A stretch of 64,000 bases of DNA from assembly GCF_000412675.1 (NCBI RefSeq), contig NC_021505.1:3652501-3716500 (forward strand). The letters are read 5' to 3'. The notes under the pieces were generated by a model. That model made no database searches. It was not told the origin of the DNA and was given only the letters and a program-made list of their open reading frames with translations. Made by a program: the position numbers and the translations under genes. Shown here piece by piece: positions 1 to 8,477 of this stretch. The first letter of the stretch is position 1. The number at the start of each line of letters is the position of its first letter. Source of the DNA: Pseudomonas putida NBRC 14164 (GTDB lineage Bacteria > Pseudomonadota > Gammaproteobacteria > Pseudomonadales > Pseudomonadaceae).

Positions 1-27
1 AAGCCTGCAAGGAAACCGAGGTGCATC

Positions 28-261
28 ATGAAACTGATAAAAACCATCGCGATTGGCAGTGTGCTGCTTGGCCTGGCCGGCGCCGTGCATGCTGAAGACG
101 GCTCTCAGCGGGCTGAACAGTTCAAGCAGAACTTCCTGGCGGAGCAGGCACGCCTCTGGGGCAATGACGCGGCCGAGCAGAAACAGCAGATCGCCCAGGT
201 GCAAGCCAGACAACAGCAGCAACCAACCCACCCACAAACGGCAGTAAGCAAAGACTTCTGA
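28..261 (+). CDS. Small secreted protein of unknown function (77 aa)
   Basis: Encodes 77 residues. The first 22 form a clear Sec signal peptide: a lysine-containing start, a hydrophobic core, and an AxA-type cleavage site ending in VHA. The mature part of about 55 residues is rich in Gln, Glu and Ala and predicted helical, with a run of glutamines near the C-terminus and no cysteines. A GAGGTG ribosome site lies just before the ATG, which supports this start. I do not recognise a family. The gene sits alone, and its 3' side is a REP pair followed by a GC hairpin. It is probably a small periplasmic protein; the function cannot be told from the sequence. Confidence 0.6.
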   Translation: MKLIKTIAIGSVLLGLAGAVHAEDGSQRAEQFKQNFLAEQARLWGNDAAEQKQQIAQVQARQQQQPTHPQTAVSKDF

Positions 262-300
262 TAGTAAAAACCGCCCAGCATTATTGGTGCTGCTGTGCAG

Positions 301-402
301 CCCTTCGCGGGCTTGCCCGCTCCCACAGAGATAGCGTAATTGCGCACCGAGCGCACAACCTGTGGGAGCGGGCGAGCCCGCGAAGGGCCGCAACGCGGCC
401 CC
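301..402. repeat. REP pair followed by a GC hairpin
   Basis: Two inverted copies of a P. putida-type REP palindrome lie at 301-327 and 360-387 (core CGCGGGCTTGCCCGCTCCCA and its complement), separated by about 32 bases. At 385-402 a second hairpin, GGGCCGC-aac-GCGGCCC, follows directly and could help end transcription of the small upstream gene. The rest of the 262-473 interval shows nothing else. Confidence 0.75.
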
Positions 403-473
403 AATTGCTTAACTGACTGGTATTAGGCTGATGCCTGCCTTTTTCGTGGGAGCCAAAGGCGCTGGGCCATCGC

Positions 474-1226
474 CTAAAGGGCACCGGGTAGCGCCAGCAC
501 CGCCAGCAGTTTGTCTCTGGTTGGTTGAGTGCATGGCTGCATCGGCTCGCGCAGCTCGTCGCTCATCAACCCCTGCAACTGCAATGCGGCCTTGACCACG
601 GCAGGGTTGGGCTCGGCGAAAGCCATTTTGATCCAGGGCAGCAACTGGTAGAACGTGCCACGCGCAGCCGCCCAGTCACCGCTATCGACCTGCCGCAGCA
701 TGCGCACGTAGAGGTCGGCATGCACATGCGCCGAAGCCGAAATGGCCCCTGCACCGCCCAGGCACAGGTTGTTGAATATTTGCAGGTCTTCACCGGCCAG
801 CACCTGGGCGTGGCCGTCCTGGATCAGGGCCATGGTGGTTTCGCTGTCGCCGCCGCAGTCCTTGACTGCCGCGATGCGTGGGTGGCGCACAATCCGGCGC
901 AAGGTTTCGCGCTCGATGCGAACGCCGGTGCGGTAAGGGATGTCGTACACGATAAGCGGCACGCTGGCGGCATCGGCTACGGTATTGAAGAACGCTTCGA
1001 TGCCAGCCTGCGAAGGGCGGATGTAGCAAGGTGCCGGCACCAGCAGCCCGCCAATGTCGCGCTGCTGGATTTCAGCCTGGAACGCCAACAGTTCGCGCAG
1101 GTTGTAACCCGACAGGCCCATCACCACCTGGCCTGGCGTCACCCAGGCCAGCACCGCGTCCAGCACGGCCAGTTGCTCGGCCTTGGACAGTGCTGCCGCT
1201 TCGCCCGTGGTACCGCAAGATACCAC
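474..1226 (-). pseudogene. 5'-truncated DapA-family aldolase
   Basis: The reading frame matches the dihydrodipicolinate synthase / N-acetylneuraminate lyase family of TIM-barrel, Schiff-base aldolases. Visible landmarks are the pyruvate-binding GTTGE motif at the very N-terminus, YDIPYRTG with the catalytic Tyr, and AAVKD with the Schiff-base Lys. Family members have about 290 residues; only about 250 remain. The first beta-alpha unit (about 40 residues) that should precede the VSCGTTGE segment is absent. The frame stays open further upstream (towards 1320), but that sequence does not resemble DapA and has no good ATG or ribosome site; the nominal start at 1226 is a GTG. It is therefore probably a remnant. 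It follows the cellulose operon on the same strand, with a 347-base gap. Confidence 0.7.
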
Positions 1227-1313
1227 GGAAATTCGACATGCAAAAACTCCTGATGTTGACCGAAAGTCAGCGTCAGCGGGTGAAGAGTCGAAGTGGTCTG
1301 GCAGGGATACCTG

Positions 1314-1355
1314 GCGCCTTCTGTCTCGTCAGCCCATCTGACGAGACAGCGCGCC
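1314..1355. other. Perfect 12-bp stem-loop upstream of the truncated dapA
   Basis: CTGTCTCGTCAG (1321-1332) and CTGACGAGACAG (1338-1349) form perfect 12-bp arms around a 5-base loop, with further partial pairing of flanking GGCGC/GCGCC. There is no T-run on either side, so it is not a standard intrinsic terminator. It lies about 90 bases from where dapA homology is lost. The rest of 1227-1573 holds only a doubtful 34-codon frame (1360-1464, minus) without a ribosome site. Confidence 0.6.
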
Positions 1356-1573
1356 TCGGTCAGATGAGCGGCTGTTTCTTGGATTTCTTGGCAACGGCAA
1401 CGCACGCGCCTGCCTGGGCAATGAAGCCCGAAGCGGAAATGGCGTGGTTGGATGTGGACATCATGAGAAAGCCCGTTGCGTAGGTATGGCTGGATAATGG
1501 TGGGGCGGCGTAGTGGGTGTCAACCCTTGGTCTGCATCGGCACCTGTAGGACCTCACAAGGCGGGTATCGCCG

Positions 1574-4500
1574 TCACCGCCACTCGCTGTAAGGCTCCAG
1601 CGGCGTTACTGGCAAGGCCAGGTTGCCCCGCCACGGCTCGAACAGGTAACGCAGGTAAAGCATGCCATGGCTAGGTGCATAGTCATCGCTGTGCTGCCAG
1701 TCGAAGCCGCCGCCCAGTACCCACCGATCACTCAGGCGCCGTTCGAACAGGCCGCGCAGGCGGTAGCCCAACCCGCTGCTGTCGCTGGCTTCGCTCATGG
1801 CATCGATGTTGGAGTCAACGTCATACTGCGCCAGCACTTTGCGATTGATGTGCGCATCCGGGTACAACCGGCTGCTGCCACTGTGGGCCTGGGACCAGCT
1901 GACCGAACCTTCGAGCAACAGCGACCAGTCGTAATTGCGCCAGGCGTAGCTGACCGGCACGCCGACGGACGCGTAGCGCTGCGGGCTGTAGTAACCGCCC
2001 TGCCCCAGGCTGTAGCCGCCCAGGTCCTTGTCATGGCGCCAGTGCATCAGCGTCACGCCAACACGCACGCGCTCGTCGGCCCTTTCCACCACGCGGTGGT
2101 AATAGCCCGCCATGACCCGGGTACGCTGGTTTTCGGCAACGTTCTCGCCATACAGCCAGTGATGCCCCAGGCTGGCCCAGACACCGTTGTCACCGCCCTG
2201 GTCCCAGCTCAGGCCAAGCGTGCCGCCATTGGCTGTGATCCCGCCCCAGCGCACGCCCGTCGGGCGATCGCGTGCCCCGGCGAACGACAACAGCGAGTTG
2301 CTCATGGGCCGCCGCGACGCCGTCAGCGACCAGCCGATCTGGCCGAGGTCGCCGTTGAGCGTTGCGCCACCCAGCCAGTTGTTGATTGCGTAGCCCTGCG
2401 TGGTGCCCAGGTCGAACGCCCAGCGGCTGCCCTGCCAACCCAGCGCCAGCACGCTGCCATCAGCGGTCTGCGAGCCGGCGGTGCACGCAGGCAGCGATTT
2501 CCCGTCAGCGGTCCGGCCGACAAACTGGCAGCTACCGAAGTCGGGGGTGTAGCGGCCCTGATCGTTCTGCTCGAACGAGCCTGCATCTATGCCGATGCGC
2601 TCAACACGGGCAAAGGCGGTGCCGTCCTGCCAAGGGGTATCGACATGCAACAAGGTCGACTGGGTACTCAGCTCGGAGGTGCCCGGCGTACCGTCGTCCT
2701 GGCGCCAACCGTAGTCGTGCATCAGCGTCACATGGGTATTGCGCTGGCGATACAACGCATCGACGTCACTGCGCAGGCTACGCGCCAGCCAGTCGTCGGC
2801 GTCCTGTTCACGGCTGGCCAGCGTCAGGGCACGGTCATCCCGTGGCGAGGCGGCAGCACGGTCCAGCAACTGCGCATCGGCCATTGCTGCGGCGTAGAGG
2901 TCCAGCGCCCGTTGCGGCTCGTGCTGCGCCACCAGGCGGGCGGCGTCACGGCGCAACAATGGGTCAGGCCGGGGCTGCTGCGCTGCAATCCGGTCGAGCA
3001 GCACGGCCGCCTGGTCGTGATCGCCCAAGGCCACCCAGACAGCCGCCAGGCGCCGCTGGGCGTTGCTGTCATCGGCGGCCACCTGTGGCACCTGCACGGT
3101 CATCATGTGCCGGGCCTTGGTCAGGTTGCCTCCAGCCACCGCGCTTTCGATCACGCCAAGGCGCGCTTCCGGTCGCCCGGGCTGTATGGCCAGCACACGC
3201 TGGTAATAACCACGCGCCTTTTCAGGCTCACCGCGCGCTGCCGCCCAGTCGGCCAACAATATCAGGTCGTCGGGGCCGCCTTCTCCACGCGCCAGGCTGG
3301 CCTCAAGCATGGCTGTCGCCTCAGTAACGCGGCCTTGAGCCTGCAGCTGCTGCGCCGAGGCCAGGGTCACGCGGCGCTGAATGCGCTGCTGCAGGGCATG
3401 CATGTCAGCGCTCCAGGCTGCCTGCGGCACTGCACCCAGGCTGTCCAGGGCCAAGGCATCACGGTCGCTGGACTCCAGGAACAGGCCATGGGCATAGCGG
3501 GTTGCTGGGTCGCGCGGCTGGTGCTGCACCAGCCTGGCGAAGGCCGCATCGGCCTCGGCGGTGCGGCCCTGGTGACGCAGGCTGTTGGCCAACTGATACA
3601 TCAGCCAAGGCTCATCGGGGGCCAAGGCAGTGGCCTGGGCCAGCACCTGGCTGGCCGCTGCCCAGTCTTCGCGTTGCAGCGACTGCTCACCCTGCTGACG
3701 CAGGCGTGCAAGTTCCAGGCTGCGACGCAAACTGGCGAACTGCACCTGCTGGCGAGGCGGCAGGCTGTCCAGGTACGCCTGCGCCTTGGCGGGCGATTGC
3801 GCCTGGTACACACGCATCAGGCCACGCACGGCACTTTCATTATCCGGCGCCATGCGCCTCACTTGCAGGAACTGCTGCTCGGCAGCAGCCGCGTCGCCCT
3901 CGGCCAGCGACACATCGGCCAGGCCGAGCATGGCGTACTCATCTTTCGGGCGTTGCTGGCGCGCTTGCAGGTACAGTGCGCGGGCGCCTCGCAGGTTGTT
4001 GGCCTGCAGGGCGCGCTCAGCTTTGTCTAGCTGCGCCCAATACTGGCTGGACGATTCCAGGTCCTTCCATTGGCTGATCCAGTAGGTGTCCTGTTCTTTG
4101 GCACTCGCCGCCCGGAACGCTGCATTGGCGTTTTCGTAGCGGCCCTGACGCATCAGCGCATAGCCCAGGGCGCCGTACAAGCTGGCGTCCTCAGGGTACT
4201 TGCGCAGGGCCCGACGCAGTTGCGCTTCGGCTTCGGCGTTACGGCCCTTGTCGAGCAAATTCTTGCCCCGCTGGCCTGCCTGCCAGGACGGGTCGGCCAA
4301 CAGCGTGCGCTGTTGTTGCAGGTTGGCGCTGGCCTGTGCCAGCAGCGGCGAAGCTGGGTAGCGCTGGAGGAAGGCTTGCCAGGCCGCCGCGCTGGCGCTG
4401 CTCACCGCCTGCCCCGACAGGTATTCGAACTCACGCTGGGCGGCAGCATCCCGTGCGCCGGGGTCGCGCGCCAGCTGATCGAGCAGTGCCAGCGCTTCGC

Positions 4501-5092
4501 GGTCACGCTTTTCGGCGAACAGCCAGCCGGCCAGTGTCTGGCGCAACCCGGCACTGCCGGGGTACTGCTGGTCCAGCTGCTGTAACTGCCTGATCGCCTC
4601 AGGCCGCTGGCCTGGCAGGTTGCCGCGCACGCGCCAGTAATCGAGAGCCAGCTCAAGGCTGGGCGGCTGCCCGGCGAACAGCTGCTCATAAACCGCCAGC
4701 GCCTCCTGATTGCGCCCGGTAACGGCCAGCAGGCGTGCCTGCTGCAAGCGCCGAGCCGTCTCTGGCTGCTGCAACGCGAGCAAGCGCGCCGCCTGGCGCG
4801 CTTGCAGGCTACCGGGTGCCAGGGCGGTGATCCTGGCGCTCAGCTGTTCGGCCTCGGTGATGTTCTTTTCGCGCAATGCCAGGTTCAAGGCCGCCAGCAA
4901 CACATCCGGATTGCGCGGTTCCAGCAGCTGCAGGCGGCGCAGCGCATCACGCACCAGGTCGTCGCGGTGCAGCGCCTCGCCCCGGCGCACCTGGTCCAGC
5001 AGCCATTGTCGCTGCTCCCCGGCATCCTTGGGTTGTGCAACGGCCTGGCAAGCCACCGTCGCCAGCATCAGCACGCCGATCATTCGCTGCAT
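1574..5092 (-). CDS. bcsC: Cellulose synthase outer-membrane channel BcsC
   Basis: 1172 residues, the usual size for BcsC, which carries nascent cellulose through the periplasm and the outer membrane. A signal peptide of about 20 residues (ending CQAVAQ) is followed by roughly 750 residues of tetratricopeptide repeats, visible as recurring A-x-x-x-Y/L-x-x-A-L pairs. The last 330 or so residues form the BCSC_C beta-barrel: alternating aromatic and glycine-rich strands ending near the C-terminal tryptophan (PYSEWR). It is the last gene of the bcs operon, and its start lies within the 3' end of bcsZ (13-base overlap). Nothing in the frame looks damaged. Confidence 0.95.
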   Translation of the reverse strand: MQRMIGVLMLATVACQAVAQPKDAGEQRQWLLDQVRRGEALHRDDLVRDALRRLQLLEPRNPDVLLAALNLALREKNITEAEQLSARITALAPGSLQARQAARLLALQQPETARRLQQARLLAVTGRNQEALAVYEQLFAGQPPSLELALDYWRVRGNLPGQRPEAIRQLQQLDQQYPGSAGLRQTLAGWLFAEKRDREALALLDQLARDPGARDAAAQREFEYLSGQAVSSASAAAWQAFLQRYPASPLLAQASANLQQQRTLLADPSWQAGQRGKNLLDKGRNAEAEAQLRRALRKYPEDASLYGALGYALMRQGRYENANAAFRAASAKEQDTYWISQWKDLESSSQYWAQLDKAERALQANNLRGARALYLQARQQRPKDEYAMLGLADVSLAEGDAAAAEQQFLQVRRMAPDNESAVRGLMRVYQAQSPAKAQAYLDSLPPRQQVQFASLRRSLELARLRQQGEQSLQREDWAAASQVLAQATALAPDEPWLMYQLANSLRHQGRTAEADAAFARLVQHQPRDPATRYAHGLFLESSDRDALALDSLGAVPQAAWSADMHALQQRIQRRVTLASAQQLQAQGRVTEATAMLEASLARGEGGPDDLILLADWAAARGEPEKARGYYQRVLAIQPGRPEARLGVIESAVAGGNLTKARHMMTVQVPQVAADDSNAQRRLAAVWVALGDHDQAAVLLDRIAAQQPRPDPLLRRDAARLVAQHEPQRALDLYAAAMADAQLLDRAAASPRDDRALTLASREQDADDWLARSLRSDVDALYRQRNTHVTLMHDYGWRQDDGTPGTSELSTQSTLLHVDTPWQDGTAFARVERIGIDAGSFEQNDQGRYTPDFGSCQFVGRTADGKSLPACTAGSQTADGSVLALGWQGSRWAFDLGTTQGYAINNWLGGATLNGDLGQIGWSLTASRRPMSNSLLSFAGARDRPTGVRWGGITANGGTLGLSWDQGGDNGVWASLGHHWLYGENVAENQRTRVMAGYYHRVVERADERVRVGVTLMHWRHDKDLGGYSLGQGGYYSPQRYASVGVPVSYAWRNYDWSLLLEGSVSWSQAHSGSSRLYPDAHINRKVLAQYDVDSNIDAMSEASDSSGLGYRLRGLFERRLSDRWVLGGGFDWQHSDDYAPSHGMLYLRYLFEPWRGNLALPVTPLEPYSEWR

Positions 5093-6198
5093 GGCTTGCT
5101 CCAGGCCGGCAACAGGCGGCCGTGCGGGTCAAAACGGTAACGGGCTTCGTCCCAACCCTGGCCAAACAGCGCCAGCACCTGGCTGTAGTACGCCTTGGCT
5201 TCGACCGGCTGCTGATGCAAACGCTGCCGCTGCGCTGCCAGGCCAGCCACGTGCTCGGGAGAAGCCGCCAGCAAAGGCAGCAGGGCCGCAGAGAAGCCTG
5301 CCGGGCCATGGCCGCTCGCAGCACCGCTGCGCGCATCCACGTGCTCGGGCGGCAGCCCGTCAAGCGTCGTCAATGCCGCCATCGGGGCATAGCGGGCCAC
5401 CAGGTCGGCACGCTGGGGAGCGTCCTTGGCCAGCATGCCGACCCACAGGTAAACCCGGATGGCGTCGTAATCACCGGCGCTGCCATGTTGTGGGTCCGCG
5501 GCCAGCTCACCGGCCGGCGTCCACAGCAGCCAGTCCGGGGCGAAGCCCTTGGGCGATGACGCCAGCCACAAGCGCCGCGTATTGGTCGCCAACTCACCCC
5601 ACAGCGGGTCTACCAGGTTGAAGCGGTCGAACAGTTGCAACGGCAGATAACTGGGGTTCAAGCGTGTGCCACGGGCATCCTCGAAACCGTAGTCGCCCGG
5701 CAGCAACATCACCCCCAGGCCTGGCAGCTTGCGCATGGTCTGCGCAGCGATGCGCCACAGCAGGCGCTGGCCCAGTTGCGTGTAGGCCGGTTCGCCCCAC
5801 AACCGCCCCGCTTCCAGCAGGCTGTATGCAATCCACAGGTCGGCGTCGCTGGCGTTGTTGGTATCCAGCACCTGCCACTGCTGTTGGCTGTTACGGCCCC
5901 ACAGCCAAGCGGGAAGATGCCGGGCCAGGTCACCCTCGGCCAGGTTGTTGGTGGTCCAGCGCAGCAATTGCGCGAAGGCCTGCCGGTCATTGCCTACCAG
6001 GGCAAAGAACAATGCATAGCTCTGCCCTTCCGAGGTGGTGATCAGGCGCTCGTCGCTCGGGTCGATGACCCGGCCGTCCACACTCACCAGCTCGGCCTTG
6101 AAGCGGTCCCAGGCCGGCCACGGGCAGGCCGGCGCGGCATTGGCGAAGAAAGGCAGGCCGAAGGTGACCAGCCCCACCAGCAATCGGCGCATCATCAC
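5080..6198 (-). CDS. bcsZ: Periplasmic endoglucanase BcsZ (GH8)
   Basis: 372 residues, a glycoside hydrolase family 8 beta-1,4-endoglucanase that trims cellulose in the periplasm and is needed for normal export. The N-terminus is a signal peptide (MMMRRLL... to about residue 22, ending ANA). The TTSEGQSYALFFAL segment carries the catalytic acid Glu at about residue 57, and the NNASDADLWIAYSLLEAGRLW region is the conserved aspartate-containing GH8 block. Its start overlaps the bcsB stop by four bases and its end overlaps bcsC, so translation is coupled on both sides. Confidence 0.95.
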   Translation of the reverse strand: MMMRRLLVGLVTFGLPFFANAAPACPWPAWDRFKAELVSVDGRVIDPSDERLITTSEGQSYALFFALVGNDRQAFAQLLRWTTNNLAEGDLARHLPAWLWGRNSQQQWQVLDTNNASDADLWIAYSLLEAGRLWGEPAYTQLGQRLLWRIAAQTMRKLPGLGVMLLPGDYGFEDARGTRLNPSYLPLQLFDRFNLVDPLWGELATNTRRLWLASSPKGFAPDWLLWTPAGELAADPQHGSAGDYDAIRVYLWVGMLAKDAPQRADLVARYAPMAALTTLDGLPPEHVDARSGAASGHGPAGFSAALLPLLAASPEHVAGLAAQRQRLHQQPVEAKAYYSQVLALFGQGWDEARYRFDPHGRLLPAWSKPCSE

Positions 6199-8477
6199 CC
6201 CGCCTCACCCAGGCGGCGCTTGCCCGCCCAACGCAGTGCCCGCCATAGCAGGAAAGCAAACAACACCACGCAAACAGCCGCGATCGCCGCCAGCAGCACG
6301 GGGTGCTCGGACAAGTGGAACCACAACAGCAGCCACCACGGCAAGGCGCCTACGAAATAATGCTCGCCGACAAACTGGCTGCTTAGGCCACTGCTGCGCA
6401 CCAGCGTTACCGAACCGGCCACTGCGTCGAGCTTGCCTACATCGCCGAGCGTATCGCGCAGCAAGCCATAGTCGCTGTCGCTGCTGGCCAACAGGGCGAC
6501 GACACTGCGCTGCTCGTGGAACGGCGATTTCAACCCGGTGATCGCCGCGATGGGCGCCTGAGCGCTCACAGCCACGCGGCTGCTTGCAGCCACCGGCGCG
6601 GTGTCGAAGCGCTGGCTGCCCGGCAGCCCTGCGCTACGGCCTTGCAGCAACCAGTCACGCTGGGCGCTGAGCAGCAGGCCAAGGTTGGGCGCATCGCTCA
6701 GGGCTTCGGGCAGGTTGCCGATCAGCAGCAAGTCGGCATCGGCCGCTGCGGCTTGCTTCCAGTCATCCACCAGTTGCAGGCCCAGCGCCGGGTAACCGAC
6801 CTGGCCTGCTACACCGCCAACGGTGTCGAGCAAGGTGCCGACCTGCATCGCCGTGGGTTTGGACGGCATGATGACCAGGGTTTCGGAGAGATCGGCCATG
6901 CGGCTGAACGGGAAGCCGCTGCGGGCAAAGGCACGCAGGTCGGGCATGGCAATGTAGTGGTGATAACCGGACAGGTCGATGGTGGAGTTGTCGTCGATTG
7001 CTGCGCGCACATCCACCGGCAGCGAGGTCTGACACCGGTCGCGCTGGGCGCTGCCCAAGGTGCTGGCAAAGCTGAAATCGAAGCGCAGGCGGTTGCGGTC
7101 GCCAATCTTCAGCGCCGGCACCAGTGATTTTTCGGTCAATGCCGTGCTGTCGCCGGACAACACCGACAGGCGCATTTCTTCGAGGGTGCCGCTGCGCCGG
7201 TCATTGCCCACCAGCGGCATACTGGTAATGTACTGGTCGTTGACGCTGATGCTCAGGCGCGATTCGTCGGTCACCGCAGGCGCCGTGTAGCGGTACAGGG
7301 TACGCAGCGGGATGCCCTGGTTTCGCCAGACAAACAGGTCGGGCGGCAGGTTCAGCTCCAGCGTCACCGGCCTAGGTTGAAGGCCACTGACTTGCAGCTG
7401 CTCGGGGTAGTCCAGCAGCTCGGCAAAGCGTACCGGCCGGTCGGTGCGCGTCCAGTTGGGCGCGTCGTAAGGCTGACGTGGTTGCAAGGCAGTCATCTGC
7501 TCCACTTTCACCCGGGCGCCGCGGAACAGGTTGTTGCCAACCGCCAGCGCCGACGCAGCCTTGACCAGATCATCGTCGTTGCGGCCCAGTACCAGCAGCA
7601 CTTTGCTCCAGCGGTCATCCGGGTGGTCGATCATCTGCAGCACCGGGCCATCCACCGGCGGGAACTGCTGCAGGTCGGCGAGGAAGGCCGGGCGACGGTC
7701 GTTGGTGGCAAACACGATGCTTGGCTTTGGCGTGCCCGCCCGCGCCGGCAGGCGGTTGTACAGCACCGGGAAGGTTGCCTTGCGCCAACCGGCCTGGCTG
7801 CCGAAGTACGACGCCAGGATCGCCGCCGCGCGTTGCTCACCCAGGCTCGGCACGCCACTGAATACCACCGGCAGTTCCACTTTGCCGGTATCACGCGCAT
7901 CGAAGAACGGCAGCGGGAAATACGCCAGGTCGTTGTCCAGCGCCAGGGCCTGCTCGTGCAACTGCACCTGGCTCTTGCGATTGAGGTTCAGCCACAGGCC
8001 GCTATGCGCCGGGTCTTCGCAGATGTCGGTGTAGTGCCCGACAAACTCCAGGCGTACCCGGTTGAAGTCGCCGAGCAGCTTCGGGTCCAGCGGCAACTGG
8101 CGGCGCACGCGCTGGCCAGGCTGGTCCTTCTCCACGGGCACCACGCCCATCAGTTCGTCATTGAGGTAGACGCGCAAATGCGACAGGTTCGGCAGCAGGG
8201 CTGGCGAAGGCGTGTAGTCCAGTTGCAGACTGGCGTCAGTGGCCAGACGGTCGCGACGCACGCCGAACTCGATGTATTCAGTGTTGCGCACCCCCAGCAA
8301 CAGGCTGTCGGATGCATGCCCGAGCTGCTCGAAGGTTTTCATCACTGGCCAGTTCGGTACCGTGGGTACGGCTGGCTCGGCAAGCGGGGCTACAGAGGCG
8401 GCAGCAGCAGGCTGCGACAAGGCGGCAAGCAGCGCCATCGCCAGGCCCCAGGTACGCGCGGGATAACCAGTCATCAT
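6195..8477 (-). CDS. bcsB: Cellulose synthase periplasmic subunit BcsB
   Basis: 760 residues. BcsB is the periplasmic, membrane-anchored partner of BcsA that guides the glucan chain away from the synthase. It begins with a signal peptide (hydrophobic core about residues 10-27, AAAA cleavage region), continues with the long jelly-roll/flavodoxin-like region typical of the family, and ends with one transmembrane helix (about residues 725-748) and a basic cytoplasmic tail. The stop overlaps the bcsZ start and the start overlaps the bcsA stop (ATGA type). It is intact. Confidence 0.95.
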   Translation of the reverse strand: MMTGYPARTWGLAMALLAALSQPAAAASVAPLAEPAVPTVPNWPVMKTFEQLGHASDSLLLGVRNTEYIEFGVRRDRLATDASLQLDYTPSPALLPNLSHLRVYLNDELMGVVPVEKDQPGQRVRRQLPLDPKLLGDFNRVRLEFVGHYTDICEDPAHSGLWLNLNRKSQVQLHEQALALDNDLAYFPLPFFDARDTGKVELPVVFSGVPSLGEQRAAAILASYFGSQAGWRKATFPVLYNRLPARAGTPKPSIVFATNDRRPAFLADLQQFPPVDGPVLQMIDHPDDRWSKVLLVLGRNDDDLVKAASALAVGNNLFRGARVKVEQMTALQPRQPYDAPNWTRTDRPVRFAELLDYPEQLQVSGLQPRPVTLELNLPPDLFVWRNQGIPLRTLYRYTAPAVTDESRLSISVNDQYITSMPLVGNDRRSGTLEEMRLSVLSGDSTALTEKSLVPALKIGDRNRLRFDFSFASTLGSAQRDRCQTSLPVDVRAAIDDNSTIDLSGYHHYIAMPDLRAFARSGFPFSRMADLSETLVIMPSKPTAMQVGTLLDTVGGVAGQVGYPALGLQLVDDWKQAAAADADLLLIGNLPEALSDAPNLGLLLSAQRDWLLQGRSAGLPGSQRFDTAPVAASSRVAVSAQAPIAAITGLKSPFHEQRSVVALLASSDSDYGLLRDTLGDVGKLDAVAGSVTLVRSSGLSSQFVGEHYFVGALPWWLLLWFHLSEHPVLLAAIAAVCVVLFAFLLWRALRWAGKRRLGEAG

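Noticed and set aside
1360..1464. 34-codon frame on the minus strand between bcsC and dapA
   Set aside because: It has a plausible-looking sequence, but no ribosome site, no family and no coupling to a neighbour.
1667..4030. 787-codon open frame on the plus strand
   Set aside because: It is the complement of bcsC. GC-rich third positions keep the opposite frame open; the translation has no recognisable protein pattern.
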